Part shown: positions 36,702 to 45,504 of the stretch, piece after piece
Layout of the letters: the number at the start of each line of letters is the position of its first letter
How positions within the stretch are numbered: position 1 is the stretch's first letter
NCBI RefSeq assembly: GCF_001316435.1
Contig: NZ_JXLL01000001.1
Location: 434,001 to 498,000 of the forward strand
Length of the DNA: 64,000 nt
Source: Caloranaerobacter sp. TR13
GTDB lineage: Bacteria; Bacillota; Clostridia; Tissierellales; Thermohalobacteraceae
Reading direction: 5' to 3'
Translations under genes and position numbers: made by a program
Notes under the pieces: model-generated
Told to the model about the DNA's origin: nothing
The model's database searches: none
The model's input: only the letters and a program-made list of their open reading frames with translations

Positions 36702-37463
36702 CTATATTTTTCCAAATCTTCTCTCTCGATTTTGATACTCAAGTATTGCTTTATACAAATGTTCTTCTTTAAAATCTGGCCATAATGTATTTGTAAAATA
36801 AAACTCTGAATAAGCAATTTGATATAGTAAAAAATTACTTACTCTTTGTTCTCCACTAGTCCTTATCAAAAGATCTGGGTCTGGTTGATTGCTTGTATAT
36901 AAATATTTTTTAAAATTCTCTTTATTTATTTCTTCAACACTTATTTTATTGTGTTTTACATCAAATATTATATTTCTAACAGCTTGTATAATTTCATCTC
37001 TTGACCCATAATTTAATGCAATATTTAGAATAAGCTTTTCATTATTTTTAGTTTTCTCAATAGCTTTAATTATTTCTTTTTTAGGTAAGTTCGGCAATTC
37101 ATCAATATTACCTAAAACCTTAATTCTTACATTGTTTTTATGTAGTGTATCTAGTTCTTTTCTTAAATATTCTACTAATAATTTCATTAAAGTATCCACT
37201 TCATCTTTAGGCCTTGCCCAATTTTCAGTTGAAAAAGTATATAGAGTTAAATATTTAATCCCTAAGTTTCCACATGCTTTAACTATTTCTTTTACTCGTT
37301 CAACTCCTTCTCTATGTCCTGCGGTCCTTGGTAAAAATCTTTTTTTAGCCCACCTTCCGTTTCCATCCATTATTATCGCAATATGTCTTGGTAATTTACT
37401 TCTATTTATTAAACTTTTAAGTTTTTCTTTTTTCAAAACTTCTTCACTCGTATTCCCAAACAT
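36702..37463 (-). CDS. uppS: Isoprenyl transferase (undecaprenyl diphosphate synthase)
   Basis: A 253-residue cis-prenyltransferase that elongates farnesyl diphosphate to the C55 carrier lipid of the cell wall. The active-site opening HIAIIMDGNGRWAKKR, TLYTFSTENWARP, LLIRTSGEQRVSNFLLYQIAYSEFYF and the final FKEEHLYKAI.YQNRERRFG are all intact. The ATG has TGGAGG. It follows a strong terminator with no room for a promoter, so its expression relies on readthrough. Together with uppP it covers synthesis and recycling of the same lipid. Confidence 0.98.
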   Translation of the reverse strand: MFGNTSEEVLKKEKLKSLINRSKLPRHIAIIMDGNGRWAKKRFLPRTAGHREGVERVKEIVKACGNLGIKYLTLYTFSTENWARPKDEVDTLMKLLVEYLRKELDTLHKNNVRIKVLGNIDELPNLPKKEIIKAIEKTKNNEKLILNIALNYGSRDEIIQAVRNIIFDVKHNKISVEEINKENFKKYLYTSNQPDPDLLIRTSGEQRVSNFLLYQIAYSEFYFTNTLWPDFKEEHLYKAILEYQNRERRFGKI

Positions 37464-37493
37464 CTAATAACCTCCATTTTCAGTCATTAAAAA

Positions 37494-37515
37494 CCCCTTC
37501 TCTATAAAGAAGGGG
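37494..37515 (-). terminator. Terminator at the end of the rpsB-frr group
   Basis: Stem CCCCTTCT / AGAAGGGG with a 6-base loop followed by TTTTTAATG on the minus strand. Confidence 0.88.
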
Positions 37516-37516
37516 A

Positions 37517-37705
37517 CTAAAAAAATCCTACTTTTAAAACTAAACAATCATTTTCTTCTAACACTTTTACTATCCTTATATCTTCAAGATTTACATTTAA
37601 TCTTTTATTCAGCCCATATGTATTTCTTATTTCTATTTTTTTATCCAATTCTATGAATTTAATTGCATCTATTAAGTTATACCCCAATAAATTGCTATAC
37701 TTCAA
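37517..37705 (-). CDS. Small conserved-looking protein between frr and uppS, function unknown
   Basis: About 62 residues: MKYSNLLGYNLIDAIKFIELDKKIEIRNTYG near the start, ending in a strand-rich VLEENDCLVLKVGFF. The pattern (an amphipathic DAIKFIE helix, then alternating strands) resembles a single PASTA-like alpha/beta unit. The frame is open into frr, but I choose TTG at 37703-37705 because GGAGG lies 12 bases upstream and the upstream part is a lysine-rich artefact of the frr end. It is the last gene before the terminator. I do not recognise a named family. Confidence 0.55.
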   Translation of the reverse strand: MKYSNLLGYNLIDAIKFIELDKKIEIRNTYGLNKRLNVNLEDIRIVKVLEENDCLVLKVGFF

Positions 37706-37712
37706 CTTATAA

Positions 37713-38270
37713 CTATACCTCCAACAATTCTTTTTCTTTCTTTTCAAATAATTTATTAATTTCTTCAATATACCTATCAGTTAGTTTTTGAACTTCTTCT
37801 TCAGCTTTTCTTAAATCATCTTGAGTTAATTCTCCGGTTTTTTCCATCTTTTTCAAATGATCATTTGCATCTCTTCTCTCATTCCTTATTGCTACCTTTG
37901 CATTTTCTGTAAGTTTTTTCAAATGTTTTATTAATTCTTTTCTTCTTTCTTCTGTAAGTTGTGGTATGTTTAGTCTTATAACTTTATTATCAATTGATGG
38001 ATTTAATCCTAAATCGGATTTAATAATAGCCTTTTCAATAGCTGGAACTGCATTTGCATCCCAAGCTTGAATAACTAATAGTCTAGGTTCTGGAGCTGAT
38101 ATATTAGCTATTTGCTTAAGAGGCGTAGATGTACCATAATAGTCAACCATAATCCTATCTAACAAAGCTGGATTAGCTCGACCAGCTTTAATACCCACAA
38201 GTTCTTCTTTATAAACTTTTAAAGTTTTTTTCATCTTTTCTTCTGTCGTTTTATGAACTTCTAAATACAT
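37713..38270 (-). CDS. frr: Ribosome recycling factor
   Basis: A 185-residue RRF that splits post-termination ribosomes with EF-G. The conserved [19 protein letters not shown] and [23 protein letters not shown] are present, as is the C-terminal coiled coil ([24 protein letters not shown]). It follows pyrH by two bases, the standard tsf-pyrH-frr order. Confidence 0.98.
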   Translation of the reverse strand: MYLEVHKTTEEKMKKTLKVYKEELVGIKAGRANPALLDRIMVDYYGTSTPLKQIANISAPEPRLLVIQAWDANAVPAIEKAIIKSDLGLNPSIDNKVIRLNIPQLTEERRKELIKHLKKLTENAKVAIRNERRDANDHLKKMEKTGELTQDDLRKAEEEVQKLTDRYIEEINKLFEKKEKELLEV

Positions 38271-38272
38271 AT

Positions 38273-38992
38273 TTAAACCTCCTTTACTTGAGTACCTATT
38301 TTTTCACCCATAACTACTTTAACAATGTTTTCCGGTTGCTCAATACCAAAAACTATAATTGGTATTTGGTTATCCATACATAATGATGCTGCTGTTGAAT
38401 CCATAACTCCTAATCCTAAGTTTAAGATATCTTTATAATCAATTACTTCAAACTTCTTTGCATCTGGATTCAACAATGGATCTGAATCATATACGCCATC
38501 AACACCTTTTTTAGCCAATAAAATTACATCTGCTTCGATTTCCGCTGCCCTTAGAGCTGCTGTAGTATCTGTTGAAAAATATGGATTTCCTGTACCCGCT
38601 GCAAAAATCACTACTCTACCTTTTTCCAAATGCCTCACTGCTTTTCGCCTTATGTAAGGCTCAGCTATTTGTCGCATCTCAATTGCTGTTTGAACTCTAG
38701 TATATACCCCTAAGCTTTCTAGTGCATCTTGCATAGCCAAAGCATTTATTACAGTTGCTAACATACCCATATAGTCAGCAGTCGTCCTGTCCATTCCTAC
38801 ACCACTTTTTTTGCCTCTCCAAAAATTACCTCCACCTACTACTATAGAAGTTTCTACATCAAGCTCATTTAAAATCTTAATTTGCTTTGCTATATTCATT
38901 ATTGTAGCTTTATCAATACCGAAGCCCTTATCACCAGCCAAAGCTTCACCACTTAACTTAAGTATAATTCTTTTATATTTAACTTCTTTCAT
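38273..38992 (-). CDS. pyrH: UMP kinase
   Basis: A 239-residue amino-acid-kinase-fold enzyme phosphorylating UMP to [15 protein letters not shown] at the start, [30 protein letters not shown] and [20 protein letters not shown] are the UMPK motifs. The ATG has AGGAG. A perfect hairpin separates it from tsf, and a promoter-like TTGAAT / TAATAT pair lies in the 126-base gap. Confidence 0.98.
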   Translation of the reverse strand: MKEVKYKRIILKLSGEALAGDKGFGIDKATIMNIAKQIKILNELDVETSIVVGGGNFWRGKKSGVGMDRTTADYMGMLATVINALAMQDALESLGVYTRVQTAIEMRQIAEPYIRRKAVRHLEKGRVVIFAAGTGNPYFSTDTTAALRAAEIEADVILLAKKGVDGVYDSDPLLNPDAKKFEVIDYKDILNLGLGVMDSTAASLCMDNQIPIIVFGIEQPENIVKVVMGEKIGTQVKEV

Positions 38993-39088
38993 TTGAACAC
39001 TCCTATATATTTTATTCTATATTATTCTATATAATCCTTCAAATTCAAAAAAATATACAAAAATATTATTAGAAACATTAGTACTCAA

Positions 39089-39113
39089 ATGGAGAACACT
39101 AAGTGTTCTCCAT
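39089..39113 (-). other. Perfect hairpin between tsf and pyrH
   Basis: ATGGAGAACAC and its exact complement form an 11-bp stem with a 3-4 base loop just after the tsf stop. On the minus strand it is followed by TTGAGTAC, not a T-run, so it looks like a processing or stability element, or a weak attenuator. Confidence 0.6.
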
Positions 39114-39118
39114 AAAAA

Positions 39119-39766
39119 TTACATCTTAATTTGTTTAGCTACTTCTTCTGCAAAATTCTCTTGTTTCTTTTCAATTCCTTCTCCTACTTCATATCTAACA
39201 AATCTTCTTATTTTTATATTTTCTCCTATTTTTGCTATCTTCTCTGTTACTAAATCCTTAATTGTTACATCTGGGTCTTTTATAAAAGGTTGTTCTAATA
39301 AACATACTTCCTTATAGAATTTTTCTAAACGTCCTTCTACCATTTTTTCAACAATGTGTTCAGGTTTACCTTCATTTAAAGCTTGTTGCTTTAAAATTTC
39401 TTTTTCTTTTTCAATTACCTCTGTCGGAACTTCTTCTCTTGATACATATTTAGGATTTTGTGCAGCAATTTGCATAGCTATATCACGTACAAATTGTCTA
39501 AATTCTTCATTCTTTGCAACAAAATCAGTCTCACTATTTACTTCTACAAGTACACCTATTCTTCCACCATGTATGTAAGAATCCACAATTCCTTCAGCAG
39601 CTACTCTTCCTGCTTTTTTAGCTGCTTTTGATAAACCTTTTTTTCTTAATATCTCAACTGCTTTTTCTAAATCGCCATTTGCCTCAACTAAAGCTTTTTT
39701 ACAATCTAACATACCTGCTCCTGTTCTTTCTCTTAACTCTTTTACCATAGAAGCTGTTACAGCCAT
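39119..39766 (-). CDS. tsf: Translation elongation factor Ts
   Basis: A 215-residue nucleotide exchange factor for EF-Tu. The N-terminal UBA-like module [37 protein letters not shown] contains the [10 protein letters not shown] core further on. The protein is short because it has one main core domain, usual for clostridial members. The ATG follows AGGAGGGG. It is preceded by a terminator-like hairpin after rpsB. Confidence 0.99.
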   Translation of the reverse strand: MAVTASMVKELRERTGAGMLDCKKALVEANGDLEKAVEILRKKGLSKAAKKAGRVAAEGIVDSYIHGGRIGVLVEVNSETDFVAKNEEFRQFVRDIAMQIAAQNPKYVSREEVPTEVIEKEKEILKQQALNEGKPEHIVEKMVEGRLEKFYKEVCLLEQPFIKDPDVTIKDLVTEKIAKIGENIKIRRFVRYEVGEGIEKKQENFAEEVAKQIKM

Positions 39767-39796
39767 TTTATCCCCTCCTAATTATTAATAATTAAA

Positions 39797-39841
39797 AAGG
39801 TAAGAGCAGTAAGGGATAAGCTCCCTTCCAACCCTTACCTT
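39797..39841 (-). terminator. Terminator-like hairpin between rpsB and tsf
   Basis: Outer stem AAGGTAAG / CTTACCTT and inner AAGGGA / TCCCTT, then TTTAATTATT on the minus strand. It may lower tsf relative to rpsB rather than end the operon. Confidence 0.6.
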
Positions 39842-39845
39842 ACAT

Positions 39846-40544
39846 TTACTCGTTATCTTGTTCTCCTTGCTTTCCTTCTAGTACAGCATTTGCTATTGTT
39901 TGTGTTAGTAACTTAACTGCTCTAATCGCATCATCGTTACCAGGAATCACGTAATCCACTTCATCTGGATCACAATTAGTATCTACAATAGCTACAACTG
40001 GTATACCAAGAGTTCTAGCTTCTTTAACTGCTATCTTTTCTTTTCTTGGATCTACCACAAATAATACATCTGGAAGGCCTTTCATATTCTTAATTCCACC
40101 TAAAAATTTCTCTAATCTTTCAGCTTCATGTCTTAATTTAATTACCTCTTTCTTAGGTAATACATCAAAAGTACCTTCCTCTTCCATTCTCTTTAACTCA
40201 TGTAATCTGTCCACTCTCTTTTTAATTGTCTTATAGTTAGTAAGCATACCACCTAACCATCTTTGATTTACGTAATGCATACCACATCTACTTGCTTCTT
40301 GCTTAATAGATTCTTGTGCTTGTTTTTTAGTACCAACAAAAAGTACTTGACCCCCATTTTCAACAATTTCTTTTATAAACTTGTATGCTTCTTCAATTTT
40401 CCCAACTGTTTTCTGAAGGTCAATAATGTAAATACCATTTCTTTCAGTAAAAATGTACTCTGCCATTTTTGGATTCCATCTTCTAGTTTGATGTCCAAAA
40501 TGAACACCTGCTTCTAGAAGTTGCTTCATTGTAATTACTGCCAT
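39846..40544 (-). CDS. rpsB: 30S ribosomal protein S2
   Basis: A 232-residue S2: [27 protein letters not shown] near the start, [17 protein letters not shown] and [20 protein letters not shown] later. The start is the ATG after GGAGGTG; a longer frame reaches 22 codons into the leader but has no ribosome site. It opens the rpsB-tsf-pyrH-frr unit with its own promoter. Confidence 0.99.
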   Translation of the reverse strand: MAVITMKQLLEAGVHFGHQTRRWNPKMAEYIFTERNGIYIIDLQKTVGKIEEAYKFIKEIVENGGQVLFVGTKKQAQESIKQEASRCGMHYVNQRWLGGMLTNYKTIKKRVDRLHELKRMEEEGTFDVLPKKEVIKLRHEAERLEKFLGGIKNMKGLPDVLFVVDPRKEKIAVKEARTLGIPVVAIVDTNCDPDEVDYVIPGNDDAIRAVKLLTQTIANAVLEGKQGEQDNE

Positions 40545-40645
40545 ATCAATACACCTCCATTGTTTTATTCCTCCACCTGAATCATATCCCAAGAAGACCC
40601 AATAGGGCACATTTCAAGGAATCATCAAGTGTGTGTAATTTCACT
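40545..40645 (-). promoter_or_regulatory. Transcribed leader of rpsB
   Basis: About 100 bases lie between the predicted start and the ATG. ATTCC near 40618 can pair with GGAAT near 40570, enclosing a GCCC/GGG mini-hairpin. Leaders of rpsB in other bacteria bind S2; I cannot match this one to a defined class. Confidence 0.35.
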
Positions 40646-40651
40646 TTTAGT

Positions 40652-40680
40652 AGTATATCATACCTTTTTAAATTTGACAA
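40652..40680 (-). promoter_or_regulatory. Sigma-A promoter of rpsB
   Basis: Minus strand TTGTCA (40675-40680), 17-base spacer, TATACT (40652-40657). It marks the border between the flagellar and the translation genes. Confidence 0.8.
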
Positions 40681-40723
40681 TATTTTTCTTGAAGATATAT
40701 AACTAATTTAAAAAAATTCAAAT

Positions 40724-41176
40724 TTATTTATTTAATTTTTTTAATTTTAATATCATATCAACTTCTCTTATACTTCTATTTAACTTTTTTGCAATTTCAA
40801 TGTTTCTAAATCCATCATATTTTAGTTTTTGAACTTCATTTACTAAATCTATGTCTTCCCAATTCTTGAAATCATTATTTTTAATTACTTCGTTTGACAA
40901 ATTATTATCGGTTAAAACTTTATCAACAACCTGTATTTTACCTATATTTTCAAGTTTTATGTAATCATGAATTTCTTTTATTTTTTCTTCTAAATCAAAT
41001 ATCATCTGTTCAAATTCATCAATTTTTTGCTCAAAATACTTAGTATAATCTAAAATTTCAGAATTCCTATATTCAACTTCATTAAAATATTCAAATTTTT
41101 TTTCATTTTTTATCCAAACAATCAAAGACAATATAATTAACACAATACCTAAACATATTAGTAATATTGAAGTCAT
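40724..41176 (-). CDS. SwrB-like membrane protein (single TM, coiled coil, C-terminal HTH-like end)
   Basis: A 150-residue protein: one N-terminal membrane helix (about 4-22), a charged coiled coil (about 45-80) and an end MLK-type segment LKYDGFRNIEIAKKLNRSIREVDMILKLKKLNK that resembles the DUF2802/DUF6115 helix-turn-helix tail. It lies between sigD and rpsB, where B. subtilis has swrB, and has the same architecture and size. SwrB promotes flagellar type III export gate activation and swarming. Sequence similarity to SwrB itself is not obvious, so the link is positional and architectural. The ATG follows AGGGG; a start six codons upstream lacks one. Confidence 0.7.
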   Translation of the reverse strand: MTSILLICLGIVLIILSLIVWIKNEKKFEYFNEVEYRNSEILDYTKYFEQKIDEFEQMIFDLEEKIKEIHDYIKLENIGKIQVVDKVLTDNNLSNEVIKNNDFKNWEDIDLVNEVQKLKYDGFRNIEIAKKLNRSIREVDMILKLKKLNK

Positions 41177-41190
41177 ATTACAACCCCTTA

Positions 41191-41502
41191 TCAAATTCTA
41201 ACATCAAATCTACTACCTAAATAATTCTTTTTAATGTCATTATCTTTATTATCTTCATTTTTTCTTTTTTTACTTTTATTATTAAAATCTTGATTTTTTT
41301 TATTTCTATCATTATCCATTTTTGATTTGTAAGTTTCTTTAGATTTATTAATAGTTTTTTGTTCTTTCTCTATATTCTTCTTATTTTCAAGTATTTCATT
41401 ATATAAATTAGTAAATGCTTTATTATTTTCAGACTGCTGAATCTTAGAGAGCATCTGCGTTTTTGAAATTGCTAACCTTAAATCAGCAGTATTAATTTTC
41501 AT
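41191..41502 (-). CDS. Unknown hydrophilic protein in the flagellar operon
   Basis: A 103-residue protein without membrane helices or signal peptide. An N-terminal helix (MKINTADLRLAISKTQMLSKIQQ) is followed by a long, very lysine/asparagine-rich, probably disordered middle and a distinct short end YLGSRFDVRI. The ordered ends and variable middle are what one sees in secreted flagellar length or chaperone factors, but I recognise no family. The ATG has AGGAGG at spacing 6, so it is clearly translated. It lies between fapA and the SwrB-like gene. Confidence 0.75.
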   Translation of the reverse strand: MKINTADLRLAISKTQMLSKIQQSENNKAFTNLYNEILENKKNIEKEQKTINKSKETYKSKMDNDRNKKNQDFNNKSKKRKNEDNKDNDIKKNYLGSRFDVRI

Positions 41503-41516
41503 AAATATCCTCCTAA

Positions 41517-43112
41517 TTATTTTTCAAACGAAGTAATTCTTATTTCTCCATCAACATTCATAAAGGTACATGGTCCAAGTCTCTCTCTTACAAACATAAC
41601 ACTGTTACCAATCGCAATCTTAACACCTGGGAATATTTCTTTTTCTACTTTAACTTTACCATTAGTCTGTAATTTAATTTTTTCTTCAATATTAATCAAC
41701 TGTTCTTTTAAAGTTTCTAATTCATTAGTCAAAACTTGTCTGCTATCTATTATTTTTACAAGTAATTCCTTTTTTTCATCAGGTAAACTATTGTTTTTCA
41801 CTAATCTAGTAAATACTTTTATCGTTTTATCAACCTTTTCTATATTTAACCTTATTTCATTTATTCTATTTTTTAATTCTGTATGTTTTTGTTTTAATTC
41901 TGGATCTATTCCTACCTCTAATACCGTTATAGTTCCCATCTGAGAACCTATCGTTTTTGCTCTAATTTCATTCTTTGCTTTACAAACTCCACCAACAATT
42001 AAACCTTTTTTACCATTTACTTCTATATTATTGCCAGAAATTACTTTACTATGCATTATTGCTTCTGCATGTATATCTAAATTAGCATAGATATTACTAT
42101 TTTCAATAAATTTGGTATAAATATTACCCTTAGATATTAGTTTCCCTTTATGATAGCCTTGTATACCTCTTTTAACTATGATATTACCATTGCTTTCAAC
42201 AATAGCTCCTTCAACTACTCCATTTATCTCAATATCACTCATTGCCTTAACACAAAATCCTGTAATAACATTTCCTTTTATCTTTACCGTACCGTTAAAA
42301 TAAATATTACCCGTTGCATTATCTACATTTCCAATAATTTCATATACTTCATAAACAACAATTTTTTCATCTTGGTATATAACTTGTCCATCTTTCAATG
42401 CGTAAGCTGAGTTTCCATCATCAGATAAAACTACATTTTTACCTGCTTTCAAAATTTTTTCTTTGCCTTTAATAGAAGGTATGATTTCACCAGTTACTGC
42501 AACACCATTTTCACCAGTTGTAGCAGGAATTCTTTCTGCTAACAACTGACCTTTTTTAACATTATTTATTATATTTAAATTTCTATAATCCACACTGCCA
42601 TCTTTTAAAATCTTTGGTTTATGTTTATTTTCAATATTAAAATGCCATACGATATAACCATCTTTCCCTTGCACTGGCTTTTTACCTTTAGCAATGCAAA
42701 TTTTTTTGTTATAAACTTTATTTTCAAAAATTTCTCTTAGTTTTTCATAATTCAGCCCATATTTTATTATTTCTTTTACTTTATTTACAAATTCATCAAA
42801 CTCAATATTTTTACCTCCATCAGGTGGTAACAAAGTTACATAACCATACATTTTATCTTTCGAAATATCAATTAAAACTTCTTCATTAATCAATATTTCT
42901 TCTTGTTTTGGTGCAAATCGAACAAATCCACTTTTTGATCCATTTATTACATCAACAATTATATCTAAATCATATTCTTTTATCTGCTTTCTATTAATCC
43001 TTTCTAAAACATCAGATAAACTAATTGCATTTCTTGCCATATTATTTATGCAAATGTAAACACCATCTTCTAAAAACTTAAATTCAAAATCCTTATCAGT
43101 TCTAAAAACCAT
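41517..43112 (-). CDS. fapA: FapA family protein (DUF342)
   Basis: A 531-residue DUF342 protein. An N-terminal domain is followed by a central right-handed beta-helix made of short repeats (ISGNNIEVNGKKGLIVGGVCKAKNEIRAKTIG and similar, about 255-400), a coiled coil (about 405-490) and a small C-terminal strand region. Related proteins were named flagellar assembly protein A; a cell-surface or polymer-like role has been proposed, and its function is not settled. The gene follows sigD by 15 bases, a frequent clostridial neighbour pair. Confidence 0.85.
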   Translation of the reverse strand: MVFRTDKDFEFKFLEDGVYICINNMARNAISLSDVLERINRKQIKEYDLDIIVDVINGSKSGFVRFAPKQEEILINEEVLIDISKDKMYGYVTLLPPDGGKNIEFDEFVNKVKEIIKYGLNYEKLREIFENKVYNKKICIAKGKKPVQGKDGYIVWHFNIENKHKPKILKDGSVDYRNLNIINNVKKGQLLAERIPATTGENGVAVTGEIIPSIKGKEKILKAGKNVVLSDDGNSAYALKDGQVIYQDEKIVVYEVYEIIGNVDNATGNIYFNGTVKIKGNVITGFCVKAMSDIEINGVVEGAIVESNGNIIVKRGIQGYHKGKLISKGNIYTKFIENSNIYANLDIHAEAIMHSKVISGNNIEVNGKKGLIVGGVCKAKNEIRAKTIGSQMGTITVLEVGIDPELKQKHTELKNRINEIRLNIEKVDKTIKVFTRLVKNNSLPDEKKELLVKIIDSRQVLTNELETLKEQLINIEEKIKLQTNGKVKVEKEIFPGVKIAIGNSVMFVRERLGPCTFMNVDGEIRITSFEK

Positions 43113-43127
43113 TTACTCACCACCTGA

Positions 43128-43865
43128 TCAACTTAATATTCCTATATGTTTTAACTTACTTTTGATTGAAGTCAGAGCTTTGCTATGCAATTGTGAAATC
43201 CGTGATTGAGAAACACCTAAGATCTCACTTATCTCTTTATAAGTTAGTTCATCATAGTAATAAAGTGATATAACTAATTTTTCTTTTTCTGGCAATTTAT
43301 CAATAGTTTCTCTAATTATAGATTTTATTTCTTTTTTTTCAAATTGTCCTTCTGGAGTATCATAGCTATCTCTAAATACTATATCATTTCCTGAAGCAAA
43401 AATATCTTCTAGTGAAACAATATTATAGATCGAAATTTCTTTAAACAATTCTTCCACTTCTTTTTGATCAATATTTAACTTCTTAGCAACATCTTTATAT
43501 GTAACTGTTCTTCCTAAATTATTCTCTAATTCTCTAACAACTTCTTCTAGTGCTTTAGCTTTTTTTCTTAAAGATCTAGGAATCCAATCTAATTTTCTTA
43601 AATTATCTATTATTGCACCTCTTATTCTAATCTGTGCATATGTCTCAAATTTTAATCCCCTATTAATGTCAAACTTCTCTATAGCATCTATTAAACCGAA
43701 TACTCCGTAACTCAATAAATCATCAAACTCTATATTACCGTTATAATAATTGTATAGCCTTCCAGCCACAATTTTAACTAAATACACGTATTCTTCAATC
43801 AATTTTTGTTTAAATTCAATATTATTGGTAGATTTGTACCTATCCCAAATTTCTTCAATGGTCAT
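43128..43865 (-). CDS. sigD: Flagellar RNA polymerase sigma factor SigD/FliA
   Basis: A 245-residue sigma factor of the FliA/WhiG group, with region 2 (FDDLLSYGVFGLIDAIEKFDINRGLKFETYAQIRIRGAIIDNLR), region 3 (about 100-150) and region 4 (LPEKEKLVISLYYYDELTYKEISEILGVSQSRISQLHSKAL). It should transcribe late flagellar, motor and chemotaxis genes. The ATG has AGGAGG. As in B. subtilis it is near the 3' end of the fla/che operon, so it is made only after the long transcript is completed; no anti-sigma gene is nearby. Confidence 0.96.
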   Translation of the reverse strand: MTIEEIWDRYKSTNNIEFKQKLIEEYVYLVKIVAGRLYNYYNGNIEFDDLLSYGVFGLIDAIEKFDINRGLKFETYAQIRIRGAIIDNLRKLDWIPRSLRKKAKALEEVVRELENNLGRTVTYKDVAKKLNIDQKEVEELFKEISIYNIVSLEDIFASGNDIVFRDSYDTPEGQFEKKEIKSIIRETIDKLPEKEKLVISLYYYDELTYKEISEILGVSQSRISQLHSKALTSIKSKLKHIGILS

Positions 43866-43929
43866 ATTAAAATCCTCCTGTAAACAGGTTGCTATAATTG
43901 TGTTATGTCAACTGTGGTCAAGGCTGCTA

Positions 43930-44412
43930 TTAAATATATTTACATCCTCTACCAATTGTTCTTACCATTAAAGTACCATCCTCACAGTTTAATTCAATAG
44001 TTCTACCATAATTTCCTCCTGTATCCTCAGCTACTATTGGAATACCATATTCTTTTAATTTCTTTTTTGATGCTATCACATTTCTGTCACCTATTCTTAG
44101 CATCTCATTTTGAGTACTGAATTTAAACATCTGTGAACCGCCAGCTAACTTAGCTACAATATTATTTTTATTCGCTCCAATTTTTATCATTTTATCAATT
44201 AATATTTCAATCGCAGTATCTGCAAACTTTGCCTTATTCGAATTATTTTTTATATCTAGACTAGACGGTAACATTATATGAGCTAAACCGCCAATTTTAT
44301 TTATTCTATCATATAGAGCAATACCTACACATGAACCTAACCCTAAAGTTGTGATTATGCAAGGTGATTTAGAAACTGCTAAATCTGCCATGCCTACTTT
44401 TACTACTTTCAT
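43930..44412 (-). CDS. cheD: Chemoreceptor glutamine deamidase CheD
   Basis: A 160-residue CheD that deamidates glutamines of chemoreceptors and binds CheC. The catalytic cysteine (LGLGSCVGI, about 28) and histidine (GLAHIMLP, about 45) are intact. Its ATG overlaps the cheC stop by 4 bases, fitting the functional CheC-CheD pair. Confidence 0.96.
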   Translation of the reverse strand: MKVVKVGMADLAVSKSPCIITTLGLGSCVGIALYDRINKIGGLAHIMLPSSLDIKNNSNKAKFADTAIEILIDKMIKIGANKNNIVAKLAGGSQMFKFSTQNEMLRIGDRNVIASKKKLKEYGIPIVAEDTGGNYGRTIELNCEDGTLMVRTIGRGCKYI

Positions 44413-45023
44413 ATTTCAACTACTCCTAATTTTTTTAGCATTGTTTCAAAAGAATCTAATTCTGGTATTAAAAATAAATTTCCAGTTACCAAGTTATTAC
44501 CTTCTTTAAATTGAGTTTCGATAAATAAAACTTTATCACTGATATATCCAAACTGTATAGCAGGTACACTTAGAATAGCTCCGGCCATATCAATCGCTAT
44601 TGATGGAACTGAGATCTTCAAAACCATATTAGAAAGCATACTCAAAGAATTAATATAAGAAGCAGCTAATATATTACCAACTTCAGATAAAGCCGACATA
44701 TCCATATCTGTAAATTCTCTACTTTCATTATTGTTTTTAAAAAGTAAATTTAGTAAACAGCGTGCAGAATCTATATCCAAAATAAACATAATATTGCCCT
44801 TTATGTCTCCATTCATCTCAAAATAAATACCAGCAACTGGTTTCTCTGCTCCACCTAGTACATTTGCTACTTCATCAAAGTCTAAAATTTTTACTTGGGG
44901 TACATTCATATCTATCTTCTTATTTATTATACTTGATAATGCAGTTGCTGCATTACCAGAACCTATGTTACCTATTTCTTTTAATACATCCAGTAACATA
45001 ATATTTAAATTATTTATATCCAT
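44409..45023 (-). CDS. cheC: CheY-P phosphatase CheC
   Basis: A 204-residue CheC with both phosphatase helices: EIGNIGSGNAATAL and EVGNILAASYINSL. It dephosphorylates CheY-P and is stimulated by CheD. The ATG after GAGGTG is chosen over one three codons upstream. It lies between cheW and cheD as in B. subtilis. Confidence 0.95.
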   Translation of the reverse strand: MDINNLNIMLLDVLKEIGNIGSGNAATALSSIINKKIDMNVPQVKILDFDEVANVLGGAEKPVAGIYFEMNGDIKGNIMFILDIDSARCLLNLLFKNNNESREFTDMDMSALSEVGNILAASYINSLSMLSNMVLKISVPSIAIDMAGAILSVPAIQFGYISDKVLFIETQFKEGNNLVTGNLFLIPELDSFETMLKKLGVVEI

Positions 45024-45054
45024 TATTAACACCTCTAAATATTTGTAATATTGT

Positions 45055-45489
45055 CTATAAAACTTTTTTCAGATTTAGAAGCATAATTAAATTTCCGTCT
45101 TTTTTTCCTATACCTTTAATAAATTCAACCGTATTTGTCTCTCCTATCGTAGGAGGATTATCCACTTCATTATCATTCAAATGAATTACTTCTGAAGAGG
45201 AATCAACTATCAACCCAATTACAAAATCTTTTATTGAAACAATTATAACTCTAGTCTCATTATTATAATCCGTTATTGATAACCCAAATCTTTCTCTTAA
45301 ATCAATAACTGGAATAACTTCCCCACGTAAATTTATAACTCCTTTAACATAAGGTTTTGTATTTGGCACCCTTGTTATATTTGTAATCTTCTCAATTGTT
45401 TTAACATACTCAATTTCAATTCCATAACTTTCATTTTCTAATTTAAACAAAACATATTGATTTGTATTTACACTTTCTATAGAATTCAA
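45055..45489 (-). CDS. cheW: Chemotaxis coupling protein CheW
   Basis: A 144-residue CheW that links CheA to receptors. Landmarks are ENESYGIEIEYVKTI, ITRVPNTKPYVKGVINLRGEVIPVIDLRERFG and GLIVDSSSEV. It lies 16 bases after cheA. Confidence 0.97.
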   Translation of the reverse strand: MNSIESVNTNQYVLFKLENESYGIEIEYVKTIEKITNITRVPNTKPYVKGVINLRGEVIPVIDLRERFGLSITDYNNETRVIIVSIKDFVIGLIVDSSSEVIHLNDNEVDNPPTIGETNTVEFIKGIGKKDGNLIMLLNLKKVL

Positions 45490-45504
45490 AGTCTCACCTC
45501 CTAC

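Noticed and set aside
37706-37768. Extension of the small frr-uppS protein into frr (start near 37768)
   Set aside because: This part is the lysine-rich reading of the frr 3' end in another frame, and GGAGG stands later.
40890-40910. AACCGATAA resembling a sigma-D -10 box before rpsB-side genes
   Set aside because: No TAAA -35 at the right spacing, and it lies within the coding region of the SwrB-like gene.
43866-43929. Possible promoter for sigD in the gap after cheD
   Set aside because: The 64-base gap holds only a ribosome site and no two-box promoter.
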